From positions 97,372-161,371 of the forward strand of contig NZ_AP018288.1 in assembly GCF_002368335.1 (NCBI RefSeq): a DNA stretch of 64,000 nt, read 5' to 3'. Position 1 is the stretch's first letter. Each line of letters begins with the position of its first letter. Below, one piece after another: positions 63,084 through 64,000 of this stretch. A model generated the notes under the pieces. That model was not told the origin of the DNA. It saw nothing but the letters and a program-made list of their open reading frames with translations, and made no database searches. The stretch comes from Nostoc sp. NIES-4103. Its GTDB lineage: Bacteria > Cyanobacteriota > Cyanobacteriia > Cyanobacteriales > Nostocaceae. The position numbers and the translations under genes are program-made.

Positions 63084-63809
63084 GTGTCTCGTTCTGCACC
63101 CTACCAACCTTTGTTGTTAAGAATTCTTCATGGTGTAAGTGGAATTTTAGTGATTGCAGCAATTACTACAGGATTTTTAGTTTACAACACTTTTGATCGC
63201 AGATTTGGCAAGTTACCAATTCCTGCAATTGGGGAAATTCAAGACATTCACGGAACCTTGGCTTTATGTTTCTTGCTTGTATTACCAGCTTTTGCAGTGT
63301 ATAGCTTTCATGCTGGGTACAAACGTCTTCTACAACCAGATTCTTTACAAAATTTAACTGTGTTTGGGCGGCCGAGTTGGTGGGTTAGCCTGCAAAGAAT
63401 TGCTAATACTCTCATGCTTATAGCTTCTGTTTTAGCCGTTATATCTGGCAGGATGATGAAAGAAGAATGGCTACCATCAGGAGAGTTGAATCACATTTGG
63501 TATTTCTTTCATCTGGGCGCGTGGGCTATTATGGTTTGCTGTTTAGCAATTCATCTTTTGATGTCTAGCAAAGTGGGTGGTGTACCGTTATTAATTTCAA
63601 TGTTTTCGCTAAAAGTGCGCCCAGAAGATAGTCCTACTAAATGGTCTAGCCGTTTTCGTAGTTGGTTGAGCAATTTTCCACCTAATTTGAGAGTACAAAT
63701 CAATCATTTGATGGAGAACAATCTTTCTTTAACAATTATTGAAGTTATTGTGCTGGTTGGAATTTTTGTAGCTTTTATTTTACCTTTGTTCTTTTCTGGA
63801 AATGAGTAA
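63084..63809 (+). CDS. cytochrome b561/b6-like membrane protein
   Basis: This 241-residue protein has four main membrane helices with histidines placed for heme binding (LRILHGVSG, IQDIHGTLAL, YFFHLGAW, LAIHLLM), as in the cytochrome b561/Ni-hydrogenase cytochrome group. A fifth hydrophobic helix ends the protein (IIEVIVLVGIFVAFILPLFF). It would carry electrons across or within a membrane; partner unknown. The start is GTG at 63084 after GAGGAG. Confidence 0.8.
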   Translation: MSRSAPYQPLLLRILHGVSGILVIAAITTGFLVYNTFDRRFGKLPIPAIGEIQDIHGTLALCFLLVLPAFAVYSFHAGYKRLLQPDSLQNLTVFGRPSWWVSLQRIANTLMLIASVLAVISGRMMKEEWLPSGELNHIWYFFHLGAWAIMVCCLAIHLLMSSKVGGVPLLISMFSLKVRPEDSPTKWSSRFRSWLSNFPPNLRVQINHLMENNLSLTIIEVIVLVGIFVAFILPLFFSGNE

Positions 63810-63847
63810 CCAAACTCTAAAAGAACAGAATACTGAAAGCTGAAGTA

Positions 63848-63982
63848 ATATCAAGTTCGCTTAATTATTTATAAATCGTAAAGCACCCCACCCGCCTTAC
63901 GGCATCCTCCCCTTACCAAGGGGAGGGTTGAGGCAGGGTAACGCGAGGACTATAATCATAGCTAATTATCCGAACTTGATAT
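63848..63982. mobile_element. 135-bp element with terminal inverted repeats
   Basis: ATATCAAGTTCGCTTAATTA at the left and the reverse of ATATCAAGTTCGGATAATTA at the right match at 18 of 20 positions. The core carries CCTCCCCTTACCAAGGGGAGG and CACCCCACCC…GGCAGGG palindromes. It has no coding capacity and is a MITE candidate. Confidence 0.65.
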
Positions 63983-64000
63983 AATTACGAATTATGAACC

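Overview
The window is from a filamentous, probably heterocyst-forming cyanobacterium of the Nostocales. The signs are frequent HIP1 palindromes (GCGATCGC), heptamer-type short tandem repeats, many small palindromic or MITE-like repeats, XisH/XisI, a Mo-nitrogenase C-terminal family protein, DUF1816 and DUF2584 proteins, a cyanobacterial Hfq next to dapF, a PEP-CTERM protein and a giant kinase/AAA/GAF/PAS/histidine-kinase hybrid. I recognise no transposase, rRNA, tRNA or CRISPR array. The genus cannot be fixed from what I see.

Layout. 1-12 kb: a DMT-family transporter cut by the window edge, the 1963-residue kinase hybrid, a repeat-rich gap, and small genes (DUF427, acidic small protein, GNAT, methyltransferase, Mo-nitro_C, orphan OmpR regulator). 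12-15 kb: an arsenosugar-type operon, arsM - PiT phosphate/arsenate permease - arsS. 15.2 kb: a Yfr1-like small RNA. 15.9-37.9 kb: a biosynthetic gene cluster of 14 genes in two divergent arms. 38-41 kb: a DUF305 protein, a second Yfr1-like RNA, a DUF2584 protein, and xisI with an xisH broken by a 164-bp MITE. 41.8-64 kb: mostly chromosomal housekeeping genes (K+/H+ antiporter, hfq, dapF, AlkA-type glycosylase, pentapeptide and WD40 proteins, OmpR regulator, CAP protein, hydrolase, TrmH-family methylase, Mini-III RNase, STAS protein, carA, retropepsin-like protease, trpD, adenine methylase, PEP-CTERM protein, cytochrome b561-like protein).

The cluster at 15.9-37.9 kb is the most interesting system. 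The leftward arm runs: flavin-dependent halogenase, acyl-CoA dehydrogenase, single-module NRPS (C-A-PCP; the A-domain code I read, DVWHISLIDK, indicates serine), PLP-dependent decarboxylase, KAS III-like enzyme with altered catalytic residues, DAHP synthase, cupin, GMC oxidoreductase, RibF, DAO-type amine oxidase, and a haloalkane-dehalogenase homologue whose nucleophile Asp is Glu. The rightward arm is an MFS exporter, an HpaB-type flavin phenol hydroxylase and an FAD monooxygenase. Together they suggest a chlorinated (or brominated) aromatic serine-containing amide. In-cluster enzymes would raise aromatic precursor supply (DAHP synthase) and flavin supply (RibF) for six flavoenzymes. I do not recognise this gene set as a characterised pathway; that is a statement about my recall, not a database result.

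The window is also a good record of small-repeat activity: three 114-bp copies of one MITE (one nested in another palindrome), a MITE in xisH whose removal restores the reading frame, two further TIR elements, and repeats inserted in frame in the giant kinase and in TrpD.
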